DNA of 64,000 bases. Origin: Haematococcus lacustris (taxonomy: Eukaryota; Chlorophyta; Chlorophyceae; Chlamydomonadales; Haematococcaceae). A program made the translations under genes and the position numbers. Shown here one piece after another: positions 21,401-44,400 of this stretch. Every line of letters starts with the position of its first letter. Positions within the stretch are counted from its first letter, which is position 1. The stretch spans positions 7,102,329 through 7,166,328 of the forward strand of contig JASKMD010000004.1 of the NCBI GenBank assembly GCA_030144725.1. Reading direction: 5' to 3'. The notes beneath the pieces were generated by a model. It saw only the letters and a list, made by a program, of their open reading frames with translations. It was not told the origin of the DNA and did no database searches.

Positions 21401-24400
21401 AAACTGTTAAGGATGCTTGAGGGAAAGCGCTGATCTAGCTCACCAAGGACAGCTTGTGCCAATGACCTAAAGGATGATTGCATGCTTGACAGTTTGACGC
21501 CCCCTACTCTTATTGAGACAGAAACACCATTGACAGCCCATGCACCAGCGCTAGAGGGAGTCCTCCTCATGCGAACAAAGCTGGTGCATGCTGTCAACGA
21601 AGACCTGATGAAAAGCTGCTCTAGGGTTGCCTTGGCAATAGCCACATGAGAGGCAAGCATGTGAGGCTCTAGAGCATCATTCTGGAACAGCTTGCTTAAC
21701 TGCACAAGTGGTTGCATCATGTCATGCAACAAATGCACACCAGCAAGGGTGCGGAACTTCTGCAGCCTGATCAACAAGCTCCTGCCCACTGCCCACTCAG
21801 GGTGTAGATTGAGGAAGCGGAGGAGAGTGTGGTAGTTGGCTACAAGCACACTGACACATTGCGCCCTGCTAAACCACCTAGTGCGGTTGAAGATGGGGAA
21901 CTTCAGCAGTGTGACACCCAATGGCTTGGCAAAAGCTTCCCACCTGCCCTGCCACTTGGGGGACTTGGAAAACAAACTATGTACCCCCTTGAAGGCACTA
22001 TCAAGTTGCTGCATCAGGGGGCTCACACGAAAGGCATCCCCCACCACCAGTGCTGTGCGGTGTGCAACACAATGCACACCAACCATGTAGCTGACATGTT
22101 GTTGCTGTAGTTTGGCAATGACCCCATTGTGAGCCCCCATGAAGGTGCTGGCACCATCAGAGCAGAAAGCCACAAGCTTGCCGACATCTAGGCTGAGGGT
22201 GTCAATCACACGCAGTATGACAGCTGTGATGTGCTCAGATGTGGCCCCCACCACTTTGACAGCGCATAAGAAAGAGGTGTGGTAGATAAAGGAGGACGGC
22301 TCCAGATAGCGCACGTACAGGAGCAGGTGGTCCTCAGTTCCCACGTCCGTGCTGCTGTCAGCTAACAAGCTGAAATAGGGGCTGGCTCGTACAGCTGCTA
22401 GCTGTTGAGTGAGGAGGGTTTGGCTGATAGAGTAAAGGGCGGCAGTGAAGTAACGGGTGGCACTGAAGTCATGCGGCATAGCTGGTGCCCCACTGTGAGT
22501 GGCAAACTGGAGGTGGGCTGCAAAGGACATGGCTGAATGGCCCCACAACACCATGAAGAGGGCTGCCAGCACCATGCGGCGGTAGGTGCCTTGGACCACT
22601 GTTGTTGTGGCAGCCTTCACAGCTGCTTTGATGGAGCCGGCACCCCCCCCAGCACGCTGTGCCATGCCGATGGCTTCTGAGTGGGCCTTGCTCTTGGCGT
22701 GTTGGGCCAGCTCCGCCTCACACGTCACAGCCCCACCATCACCACTCGCCTTTGCGAATAGGGATGAGTTGGGCTTGTGCTCCAAGCAAGTGGAGCAGTG
22801 GGCTTGGGGGGTGCCTTTCTCGTTGCATCCGCCACTGAACCTGCACCATGGGTACTTCGCTTGCAACTCCTTCTGCTTAGCCTCAGTCATTGCGGTCTTG
22901 TGGCCTCTGCGGATGCTGGAAGGTGCTGGCTCTTGGTCAATGAGAATAGGATCGTCTGGGCTAAGGCTGTCCACTGGCTGCGGGGTGGACGGAGCCGAAG
23001 AGGCTGGGCTGGAAGGGGATGGGCTTGGTGGGCGCATTGGGCTGCCAAAGCCAGTTTCGTCTGGGAAGGTGGGATTGCGGGCTGCGTGGTCTGCGCGTTC
23101 AAGGAGTTAACATGAAGTTAACATGTGAACGCGGAGATGTCAACGTCGAAGATGTCAACGATGCGATGGTACCCACCAAGCGCCATCTGAATTGTCATCT
23201 GCCGCTGGTCCGACGGAGTCTGCCTTACTCTCTTGCCTGGCTTTCCCATAACGCAGCCGTGAGTTAGGTTTGAGATGGCAGAAATGTACGGGCGCCACTA
23301 AGAATAACAGGCGCCCGTAGATAGCCCGTGAACTCCCCCCCGTAACCAAATTTTTGAAAATCACGGGCCCCCGTACTGGGCCTTCGGCCCAGTTACGGGG
23401 GCCCTCGCCAAAATGGGTCAAAAGTACGGGCCCCGTACGGGGGGTCGAACCCTGATCGAGCTAGTGCTATTGCTACATGACTGCTTCATGCCATGAGCTG
23501 CAGGTGGCGATACAGACTGTGCAATGTCCAGCGCACCTGGTACACCGTAGATGCGTACCCTGTATACATCTTGCGCACGATAGAGTAGTCAGCCAGCGAC
23601 CAGTACTTGCGAGCCATGCCGTTGGGAAGCTGCTGTGACATGGAAAGCACCTTTGTCCGCTGCAGTGGTGGCTGCTCCATTGTAGCGATTGAGATGCGAG
23701 TAGGTGGGGCGGGCTGAGGAGCAGGCTGGGGAGCAGGTGCTGGAGCCGGTGAAGGTGCTGCCGGGGCAGCTGTAGCTAAGGGCTTTTGTGCCACTGGTGC
23801 TGCTGACTGACTGGCTGAGCTTGCATTAACTGCTATAACAGCTGGGGCGACATCAGGCTCTGTAACACTGGGAGCCTCATCATCGTCCTCCAGCACTGTC
23901 CTAATCTGCTTGTCAGACAGGCTAGGGCCTGAACCAGCAATGACTGTATTTTTGACAAAACGTGCTGTGGCCTTGTCAGGGCCAGTAGCTGGTACAGCTG
24001 CCTTGCTGCCCTGTGGGCCGCCAAAGTATTGACCAAACACCATTTGTTTCTTGCCACCGGCATTGACAAGCTCTTCGATGGCAGCACGGCCCTCAGCAGT
24101 TCGAAGTTGCATATCCAGTGCAGCCGGTGTTGATTTGCGGCGACCTGCACATAATGTGCAAGGCGCAGTGACCATTGCAGCATGGCAATTCACATTGCCC
24201 TACGATACATACATCAGTCATATGCTCAAGATAGGGCAGGGTAAAGCAGGGGCAAGGCACAACAGGGCAGATATAAGTGAACCTCCCTACCTGTATTGGT
24301 GGGAGTCAGCATGCCTGCGATAGCTGCGGGGGGCCGCGGCCCATTCGGAGACATGGCTTGCTGGGGCTGGGGCTGTCCCGTGACTTGCACCGGTGGCAGA

Positions 24401-24527
24401 GCTGTACTAGGGCGCGAATGTTCAGGCTGCTGCTGCTGCCCTGCATCTGTAGCCTCGTGCACGTTGGACGTCCTTGAGAAGCTCTTCAAGGAAAACTTCG
24501 GGGTCGAGCCTTCTTGCCCCTGTCCCT
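18479..24527 (-). CDS. Aurora-like Ser/Thr protein kinase
   Basis: Minus-strand exons, 5' to 3': 24291-24527, 23537-24144, 20247-20399, 19910-20090, 19681-19781, 19319-19567, 18479-18790. All junctions are GT-AG and in phase, giving about 613 residues plus a missing first exon. The N-terminal 270 residues are Pro/Ala/Gln-rich and disordered. The kinase domain follows: catalytic Lys in VALKVY, catalytic loop MHRDIKP with EN, DFG, and an activation segment RAGTL-DYMAPEV. It continues with VDAWAVGVFAYELIVGFPPF and GDRPTVIEMLHNPWI. The activation segment and the GFPPF region resemble aurora kinases, including the algal aurora-like kinases that act in cilia and mitosis. The glycine loop is atypical (VRKMYTGYASTVYQA). 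A hAT transposon sits in the intron 20400-23536. I could not place exon 1; a TGA lies in frame just upstream of the 24527 acceptor. Confidence 0.85.
20495..20502. repeat. hAT target-site duplication, left
   Basis: ATCGAGCT, identical to 23455-23462. Confidence 0.95.
20503..23454 (-). mobile_element. Complete hAT transposon, 2952 bp
   Basis: Bounded by perfect 11-bp inverted repeats (CAGGGTTCGAC at 20503-20513, its complement at 23444-23454) and an exact 8-bp target duplication ATCGAGCT (20495-20502 and 23455-23462). The CAGGG start and 8-bp duplication are hallmarks of the hAT superfamily. Subterminal palindromes occur at both ends, for example GGGCCTTCGGCCC near 23378-23390. It carries one uninterrupted transposase gene on the minus strand and lies in an intron of the kinase gene, in the same orientation. 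The intact gene and identical duplications suggest recent insertion. Confidence 0.95.
20635..23037 (-). CDS. hAT transposase, full length
   Basis: Single-exon frame of 800 residues. The N-terminal third has a zinc-finger-like region (CRFSGGCNEKG, CSTC, then CEAEL..H..SKAH) like the TTF/BED-type fingers of ZNF862-class hAT proteins. The catalytic core shows LLADSSTDVGTEDHLLLYVR (first Asp; DSSTDV is the usual DESTD box), FCSDGASTFMGAHNGV (second Asp) and VHCVAHRTAL. The C-terminus has the hAT dimerisation segment TAVVERGFSIHRIIKHRLTN, containing the catalytic Glu. A Ser/Pro-rich start and an acidic tail (EEVESLWGEESEQEE) flank the domains. No stops or frameshifts are visible. It would cut and paste its own element and possibly short relatives such as the MITE at 25361. 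Confidence 0.93.
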   Translation of the reverse strand: MRPPSPSPSSPASSAPSTPQPVDSLSPDDPILIDQEPAPSSIRRGHKTAMTEAKQKELQAKYPWCRFSGGCNEKGTPQAHCSTCLEHKPNSSLFAKASGDGGAVTCEAELAQHAKSKAHSEAIGMAQRAGGGAGSIKAAVKAATTTVVQGTYRRMVLAALFMVLWGHSAMSFAAHLQFATHSGAPAMPHDFSATRYFTAALYSISQTLLTQQLAAVRASPYFSLLADSSTDVGTEDHLLLYVRYLEPSSFIYHTSFLCAVKVVGATSEHITAVILRVIDTLSLDVGKLVAFCSDGASTFMGAHNGVIAKLQQQHVSYMVGVHCVAHRTALVVGDAFRVSPLMQQLDSAFKGVHSLFSKSPKWQGRWEAFAKPLGVTLLKFPIFNRTRWFSRAQCVSVLVANYHTLLRFLNLHPEWAVGRSLLIRLQKFRTLAGVHLLHDMMQPLVQLSKLFQNDALEPHMLASHVAIAKATLEQLFIRSSLTACTSFVRMRRTPSSAGAWAVNGVSVSIRVGGVKLSSMQSSFRSLAQAVLGELDQRFPSSILNSFAIFVPRSYVGMVAAELVAYGQQELQELVKHFCNASQRQQLFRVEGTAGVVRLVQQLTFFKREMWRVVQANRSVTLQSAWVQLMEVGYVHFPLMMQLAQVMLLVPLQTAVVERGFSIHRIIKHRLTNRLKLATVDSLMRIRLIGPSKHSYQKEEALIAHAASAMDEILKLKAAGKPEGILAALSEAALPLEVEQPNVPLDLEGDMEEVESLWGEESEQEECDHESSDEVDEALFGTEAGVVPEDTFEASLLAAVS
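23455..23462. repeat. hAT target-site duplication, right
   Basis: ATCGAGCT, identical to 20495-20502. Confidence 0.95.
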
Positions 24528-25352
24528 CTGCAAGTGCAAGTCATTTACGTAGTCAATCGTTAGGTGTCTTTTGCGGGACGCGGCGATGGCAATTCCTGCT
24601 TATGCTTGTTTTGCTGCACCTTTGGCATTGTCTCCAAACAGCTTGCTGCCAAGCCTGCAGCCCAAGCAAGGAGGAGCAGCAGCAGCGCAAGCATGAGTAT
24701 GCCGATACGTTCTCTCGTCGACGTAGCTGTAGCTTACTTCTTGACTTTTGACAGCATCTTGGCCACTGCAACGGCTCAGCTCACGCGTTGAACAACTAGG
24801 TCTCGGCTATAGCATTAGTCCAAGGGCTCGCGACAACGTCACTGTATTTGCTGTGCTCAGAAGCAAGCAGCTGGAGTAGAGCGAAAAAGAAGGAGCAACG
24901 ATATGTCAACCGAAGTCCAGAGATGCTACAAGTTTTAATTCCTTCAGCCCTCATGCTACTCAAGAATAGAGCAGGGGCTGTAATCGAACACAGGCGGTGA
25001 GCTCATTATCACAAAGGCAACTGCTAGTGTGCCTGATGCCACTATATCTCAGCCCATCTGATGTGTGTGCCTCTAGCTCAAGCTCAAGCTTGATATCATG
25101 TTGGGGTTTACTGGCTGGACCTGGCTATCGCTGCAACTTGCGCCGCCACTTGCGCAACAGGGCATTGTCGAGTATTACACCCGCTCATGGCCTGGCTTGT
25201 CTGGCATTGGCATGGCTGGGCGGCCATTCCATAGATCTGCGCAGCGGGACATAGCCTACACTATTGCCTGACCCCTGTGACAGGTCTTTAGCCTAGAGTT
25301 GGTCACTATAAGTTCCTAAGGGTGGTGTTTTGTCTGCGTGGAGTTATGTGGA
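24528..25352. other. Kinase 5' region and intergenic spacer
   Basis: Should contain the first exon and promoter of the minus-strand kinase. A candidate short first exon beginning MLSKVK ends at a good GTAAGC donor on the minus strand near 24736-24755. Its phase does not fit the exon at 24527, so it is not annotated as coding. Nothing else is recognised. Confidence 0.35.
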
Positions 25353-25360
25353 GTTATGTG

Positions 25361-25450
25361 TAGGGATCGTCCCATCTACGTAGATCTACATTCCCATCAA
25401 CGTAGACCGTCTTATCTAGTCTAAAGTTAGATAAGTCGGGACGATCCCTA
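25361..25450. mobile_element. 90-bp hAT-like MITE
   Basis: Perfect 13-bp inverted repeats TAGGGATCGTCCC (25361-25373) and its complement (25438-25450). They are flanked by an exact 8-bp duplication GTTATGTG (25353-25360 and 25451-25458). There is no coding capacity. Its first 11 bases match the terminal repeat of the hAT at 20503 at 8 positions, so a related transposase could have moved it. Confidence 0.92.
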
Positions 25451-25554
25451 GTTATGTGGACCTAGAAGCAGCAAGAGCAGCAGCAGCGGGACATACTACA
25501 ACCCAGCCACCCCCTCCTCCTGCTCAAGCCCAACAACCACTACCCTAACCTAGC

Positions 25555-26215
25555 CACAAGCAGCGAAAGCGAACACTGCCCATCACCATAGCAGACAAGT
25601 TCCGGCACTGCCGCCACTTTCATGGCAGGCCTACCTCCTTCCCTGGGACCTCAACAGTTTGGCTGCCCACCTATCAAGGCATGACACCCACACCCTGATC
25701 AAACAGCCTTTGTCTCAGAGCCGTAGAGCACACCCAGCTGAAGCAGCATGGAGCCAGCAGCATGACCAGCCAGTGCGGGGCCTGATGTGGTACCCAGTAG
25801 TGGCACCCCGCAAGCCCCCACAGGCCCATGCAGCAGCCAGGAAGCCACACAGGCAGCAGCCTCAGAGCCAGGGCCCGGCACTCCCCGCCAGCCAAGCGCA
25901 GCAAGCGCACCAAGGCTGAGCAGGCAGCTGGGCTCACACAGACCATCAAGGGCAAAGGCAAGGCTGGCAAGGGCAAAGGCAAGGCTGGGCAATGGCAAGG
26001 CTGCCAAAGCCAAGCCAGCCCCACAGCCAGGCAGGTGGGTAGACCGGGACTGCAATGCAGCCTTGAACATGCAGCGCATTGGGGAGAGCAGGTGGCGGCC
26101 GCTGGAGCTGTGCTACTGGCCAGACCAGGGAGCGCTGCCAGCCAAGGGCAAGGAGTACCAAGGCCTGGGCTACAAGCGGCTGCGAGACAAGCCACCCAAG
26201 GCCCAACAGCAGTAG
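25555..26215 (+). pseudogene. Fanzor/TnpB remnant, copy B
   Basis: Pieces in several frames. 25561-25680 reads KQRKRTLPITIADKFRHCRH and on. About 25740-25800 reads QPVRGLMWYP, which matches PVRGLMW of the minus-strand copy at 49.2 kb. A Lys/Ala/Gly-rich linker follows. 26030-26215 reads RWVDRDCNAALNMQRIGES, then RPLELCYWPDQ, GKEYQGLGYKRLRDKPPK and a stop. D-R-D-C-N-A-A is the RuvC-III motif of TnpB/Fanzor nucleases, which cut DNA under guidance of an RNA. Frameshifts between the pieces, or unresolved introns, and the missing N-terminus make it a probable pseudogene. Confidence 0.6.
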
Positions 26216-26239
26216 CAGCAGCCTGCTGAGGCACAGTAG

Positions 26240-26509
26240 TGTGTGCCCCCCCATCTGAGCTGTCATCAGCTTACAATCAGTGTATCCTTTTCATGCCAAA
26301 TCTACACGATAGCCCTAACGGGTCAGGCAATAGTGTAGGTGGTAGGCAGTCGTGCACCATGTTCATGTGCATTGGGTAAACTCCACACAGCCCATCAACA
26401 TCAACTGAGTCGGGCCACTAGTGGTCCCTAGTATTCCCGCTAGTGGCTGCTAGTGGCCATTACTGGTCCGGCTCAGATGGAGGCCCTAGTGAGGGACAAG
26501 GGGGTTGTT
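26240..26509 (+). repeat. Shared 3' module, copy B
   Basis: About 270 bp, highly similar to 54516-54784 and, for its second half, to 1252-1413. It starts about 25 bp after the stop of the remnant protein. It contains the conserved 64-nt hairpin at 26409-26472. Confidence 0.85.
26409..26472 (+). ncRNA. Candidate hairpin RNA or element end, copy B
   Basis: Same fold as 1341-1404. One substitution in the 3' arm (C to T) keeps pairing as G-U. Confidence 0.4.
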
Positions 26510-27205
26510 GGCCGTGATGTACACTGTTTGGCTATGATGTACCAGCGGTGGGTTTGCTGTCACACGTGGGATGGCATGAAATCCCTCTGTACCTCCACTA
26601 CCTCCGGTGTCGTGGATGATGTCGACCCGAAGGACATACCTGACACGTCCATAGCTGCAAGCTGGATGGGGTGGTGGCCGCTGGCCGCACTGCTGAGGGT
26701 AGTTTCCAAGCAGGGCAATGTAACCACTGCCCTTTGGAACCACCTGGGTGCTCAATGTTGCATACCGAACTTCCACAAAGGGGTGGAGGCCTGGAGGGCA
26801 GCACCGAAAGCTCATTCACAAGGCAATCATGAGAAGAGTCATACCTGACAAGGTTACATATGCTTCACCGTTTGTAAACATGTCTGCAGCCCCGACTTAG
26901 CAGCTCTGTTTCAGTTAGGTGCCTTAGCATCACTGGGATAATGTATACGACGCATAAAAGGCTTCAGAATTTGTGCCTTTGTCGGCCCGCTCAAAGATTT
27001 CAAAACACCATGCACCTTGACACCTTGGCACCTTTTCCCGCTAACTCGAACGAGTCATAGTGCATCATCCAGCTGCTGCCAACCTTAGCTATTCTGATTC
27101 CAGAAGCGCAAGGATTGTAGTGAGCAAACTATTGGATCGCCTCCCCGGCTCACTCCACACGGCCCCGACTCTGTTCAAAGCCTCTTTAAGACCTAGCTCG
27201 GGCAA
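26510..27205. other. Intergenic, USP upstream region
   Basis: No gene supported; an open stretch at 26453-26848 begins inside the mobile-element module and matches no family I know. The last 200 bp presumably contain the USP promoter and 5' UTR. Confidence 0.4.
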
Positions 27206-40063
<12,858 letters not shown>

Positions 40064-40407
40064 TGGGAGTCACACCCTGATCCAGTGATAACAGTGACAT
40101 GGAGCAGCGCAGGAGGTGGCTGGCATCGTGTGGCATGACGGCAGCTGAGGACTTTGCGGTTAGTGTGGGATGACTTGCATGGCGACAAGCTTTGACAGCT
40201 GGTGAAGGTGAGCAGCTGGCAGTGGACATGACGTATGAAGGACTAAGAGCAAGATGAAGGAGAGAGGGGGAGCTCCAGCCTCTCGCGGGATGTCATGTTA
40301 GGTCCCCTGACTGGTGCGCAGCCCTCTGTACATATTTGCGTGCCACCGCTTGATAACCAGTGTTGATGCAGCACACACCTGCGGTCCATGTGTGAGAGCA
40401 TGTCTGC
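40064..40407. other. USP downstream region
   Basis: Presumed 3' UTR. No gene seen. Ends where similarity to the USP intron begins. Confidence 0.45.
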
Positions 40408-40785
40408 TAGCTGTGCGGTCATTGAGGAAAGCGAACATTAATGTTTGGCACAGAGTTCTGCGTGCACGCTGAAAGGTTGTCACGCTGCTGCCCATGGCCT
40501 ACACTGCTGTAGCCGTCAGCAGGTTGGGGCTGCGTTGTCCTGCACATGCAGTGATGTGAACATTCACGCTTTTGGTCGCCATATTTTAACCGTGTTTTTG
40601 AGGGTTAGCATCAGATCCAGCTCGCAGGGGACATAGCTCAGTGGTAGAGCGCTTGCTTTGCATGCAAGAGGTCTGGGGTTCAAACCCCCATGTCTCCAAT
40701 GCTTTTTCCCGTGACCTTACGATGATCTTCTCCGCGTGCCGTCGAGATCTGCCTGGGCATGGCAAAAATTGACTCACACTAAGCT
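40408..40785 (+). repeat. Duplicated tRNA-Ala block, downstream copy
   Basis: Diverged copy of 32785-33145, including the tRNA and a decayed version of the start of a USP exon (GCCGTCGAGATCTGCCTGGG near 40739). It passes directly into a LINE fragment at about 40786. Confidence 0.75.
40627..40698 (+). tRNA. tRNA-Ala (anticodon TGC), second gene
   Basis: A 72-nt cloverleaf identical to 32998-33069 except in the anticodon stem, where CTTGC/GCAAG is fully paired. Both internal promoter boxes are intact. Structurally the better of the two copies. Confidence 0.95.
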
Positions 40786-41087
40786 TGTCGACATTCACTA
40801 AGCTGGCCCGCCTGCACATGTAAGCCATGGGAAGGGGTCTAGCGGCATCTACGCTTGCCGTTAACCGCTTCCTGTTCCAGCCTCCCAAAAGCTAGTAGAT
40901 AGGGGGGTCCCACCCGACAGTAGCATCCGCAGCCCCAAGCCCGGGGTCACAGGCCTGCTCATGTCCGCGCCCAGCAAGGGAGAGGATTTGGCCTCCTGCC
41001 GTGGAAACAACACATGCTGGCCCGCCATGCGGTGTGAGCGTGCAAGCTGCTGGGGTTCCTGGCCTGCGATGGCCTGCCCCTGCAGCC
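40656..41087 (+). repeat. 432-bp direct repeat flanking LINE, left copy
   Basis: Aligns without gaps to 46770-47201, with about five mismatches. It starts in the tRNA anticodon arm and ends inside a LINE ORF2 fragment (40786-41087, related to 44141-44484). The left-hand boundary of the LINE is at 41088. Confidence 0.9.
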
Positions 41088-41498
41088 AACCAGGTGCTGA
41101 AAGCTGACCGGGACCCCAACAGCCACATGTTCTATGTGCCAGACAGCCATGTGCGTGAGCCCCGCCACGTGACCCTGGATGGGGTCCACGGCCCTCGCCG
41201 GGGCGAGCAGCCCACCCCCCCAACCACATCAGCAGCAGCAGCCACAGCTCACCAGCAGCAGCGCCAGCCAGCCGCCCAGCCGCCCTCCCCCCCCTCTCTT
41301 GCTCCCCCTACCACCCTCACAAACAGCGGCCTCACGGCTACTGCCAGTGGGGAGATAGAGGGAGCGCCTCAACCCCGCCTCAGCCACCCGCTGGTTGGGA
41401 TGGGCACGGAGGCGGAGGTCATGGTGGTGTGTGACTCAGCAGGTGGGCTTGAGGAGGTAGACCCCCCCCCATCTACCACATGTCACAACCTCGAGTAG
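41088..41498 (+). pseudogene. LINE ORF1, 3' end only
   Basis: The open frame enters from the flanking repeat, so the true N-terminus is lost. It reads VLKADRDPNSHMFYVPDSHV, then Pro/Gln/Thr-rich sequence, ending HNLE. Its stop (41496-41498) overlaps the ORF2 start (41480) by 19 nt, typical of coupled LINE ORFs. No RNA-binding motif survives. Confidence 0.5.
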
Positions 41499-44400
41499 CC
41501 AGCTTTGCCCCTGGTAGCCACGCCCCCGGCCTGCGCCTGGCCACCCATAACATTCAGGGCTTTGCCAACCGTGCTTCCAATGCCCAGGGTGTGTGGTCTC
41601 AGGGGTGCACCATCACCCACCGCACCAAAGTGCATGACCTAGTGTATCTGTGGGGGAAGGTCTTGAGGCTGCACGTGGTGTGCGTCCAAGAGACAAAGCT
41701 CAGCGGGGCTAGTAGGGCAGACAGCCACACCAGCCCAGCAGGAGTGGAGGCTAGGATCCAGGCTGCGGCTTCTGACCTAGGCATCCCGGGGTACACGTGC
41801 TTCTGGGCCAACAACCCTACAGGGGCTAGCAAGGGTGTAGGAGTCCTAGTGCGCTCTGACCTCCTGCATGCCGGCCAGATCACCATGCACCCTAACAATG
41901 TCCACCCTGAGTGTGATGGTCGCAGGATTGCTGTTCGCTTGACCTGCTTTGGCCATGCTCTCACGCTCTTGTGCCTGTATATGCCTTGTGAGGGTGCTGG
42001 CCAGGTTAGGTACCTTCAAGAGGTTGTCTGCCCCTGGGTTCAGCATCACTCCCGGCCCAGTAGCCACATAGTGTTGTTGGGGGATATGAACATGGTCTTT
42101 CACGGTGCTAGAGACTGCCTTCCTGGGTGGAATAGGAGCTCCCGTGAGCATCACAACCCGGGAGGTGAAGGCGCTACTGCCCACCGCCAGTCCACCATCG
42201 CTGACTTCACCGCATCAGTGCCACAAGCCATGAACACCATGCTCACCACTCACAGCCTGATAGATTGCTACCGTCATAAGCACCCTACATCCCACACCTT
42301 CTCTTGCTTCCACTATGCACGTTGCCGGTTGCTTGATAGGATCTTCGCCCCTACTGCCCTGCTACAATTTGTAGAGCAATGCCACGTGGACTGTCGCACC
42401 GTGTCAGATCACAGACCAGTAGTCATGCACATTAGGCCGGGAGCAGCCCAGACCCACAAGGGCAACCCCTTCCCTCGCCACCACATCCACTTTGACAAGC
42501 ATGACGTGCTGCTGCAAGAGTTTCAAGGGTGGGCAGCCTCGCAAACTGCTCTTGCCCCTAGGGGTGATGACATCATTCAGTGGTGGCCTAGCTTCAAGGC
42601 TGCCCTAGGCGATATGATCAGGGTGTTGAACACTAAGGCTAGAACTCTGCAGGAGACTCCTGGGACTCATGAGGTTCAAGAAGCTGATAGAGAGTTGGTT
42701 GATGCCATCCAGGCCTTAGAGCTCACAGCAGGTAGCACGGCGCACAGTTTGCAGCGGGTGGTGGAAGCTAAAGCCAAGTATGTGAAGGCCCTTGCAGCCC
42801 ATTCCACGCCTGCTGACCTGAGAGCTAGGTGGCAGTGGTTGCATGAGGGGGAGCGGGCAGCTGCCCATTTCAAGGGCGTGCTTGCTCATGCTAACTCCTC
42901 CTTGACCGCTGTCCGCACACCTGGGGGGGGGTTAGCCACCACCCCCTCCTCCATTGCCTCAGTCCTGGTAGCCCACTATGCACGCATCTCTGCTGACCCA
43001 GTGTGTGACAGTGAGGCTGTGCAACACGTGTTGACTGCTGTTAGGACGCATGCCAACCGAGTAGACCACGATTTGGCCAGTCAGGCTGGTGCACCACAAG
43101 TGTCATGTGAGGAGGTTAGGATGGCTTGCAAGCACATGGCACCAGGTTCTGCCCCAGGACCTGATGGTCTGCCAGTCAATGTGTGGCGGGTAGGGAGGGG
43201 TTGCTTGCAGCCCCTGCTTGCCCTTCTTTTCACAGCCATAGGCAACACGCACACCATGCCGCACATGTTCACGTGGGGGGCGGTGTGTCCCATCAGCAAA
43301 TCAGGGGACGCCACCTCACCAGCCAACTACCGGCCCATCACCTTGTTGAACACTGACTATCGTGTCCTGGCACGGGTGTTGAATGCCCGTTTGGTGGGTG
43401 TGCTTGCTGACAGCATAGGCCCAGAACAGTCAGCTTTCCTGCCTAATAGGCTTATAGGAGACAACATCCATTTCCTGCAGTTGCTCCCGGCGGCCTTGCG
43501 CGCGCAGCAGGGCATGCCAGGGTTGCCTCATGCAGCAGCAGTGGCCTTCATTGACTTTGCCAAAGCGTATGACACCATCAGTCGCCCCTTCTTGTATGCG
43601 GTGATTGAGGCGGTAGGAGCAGGTGCCTTTCTGCCGTGGGTGAAGGTTTTGCTGTCAGACTGCCGCGCCTGCGTGGTTGTCAATGGGTGCAAGTCCCCGT
43701 GGGCCCAATGGGAGGCTGGAGTGCGTCAGGGCTGCCCTCTGTCCCCTTCCCTCTACCTCTTTGTGGCTTGGGCCTTGTCGTGTTGGCTGCATGCGCAACC
43801 TAGCCTGGGTGTTGTAGTGGCTGGCCAGCGCCGTGTGTGCATGCAGTTTGCTGATGACACAGAGGTTTTCATACGCTCCGTGGCTGAGGATGATGTGCAG
43901 CCCTTGTGCTTGTGCATGGCAGTTTTCAAGCAGGCCTCAGGTCAAGACATGAACACTGACAAGAGCACCCTTTTACACGTAGGCACCCCCACCACGCATC
44001 CTGCACCTAGTGTTGTATGCGGTATGCCTGTGGTCACTATGCACAAGGCCCTAGGGGTGCACATCCACAATGACACTGATGATGTACCACACACCACTTC
44101 CATTTGGACAAGGCTGATTGAGGGGGTAGAGCACTCCTTCACTAAGCTGGCCCGCTTGCACATGTCAGCCATGGGAAGGGGCCTAGCGGCCTCCACGTTT
44201 GCCGTTAGTCGCTTCCTGTTTCATGGGGAGTTCATGGGCCTCCCCCCCCCTCCCCTCCTGCAGCGCATCACCTCAGCCTCCCAGAAGCTGGTAGATAGGG
44301 GGGTCCCACCAGACAGCAACACCCGCAGCCCCATGCCCGGGGTCCCAGGCCTGCTCCTGTCCGGGGCACCCAGCCAGGGGGGGTTTGGCCTCCTGCCATG

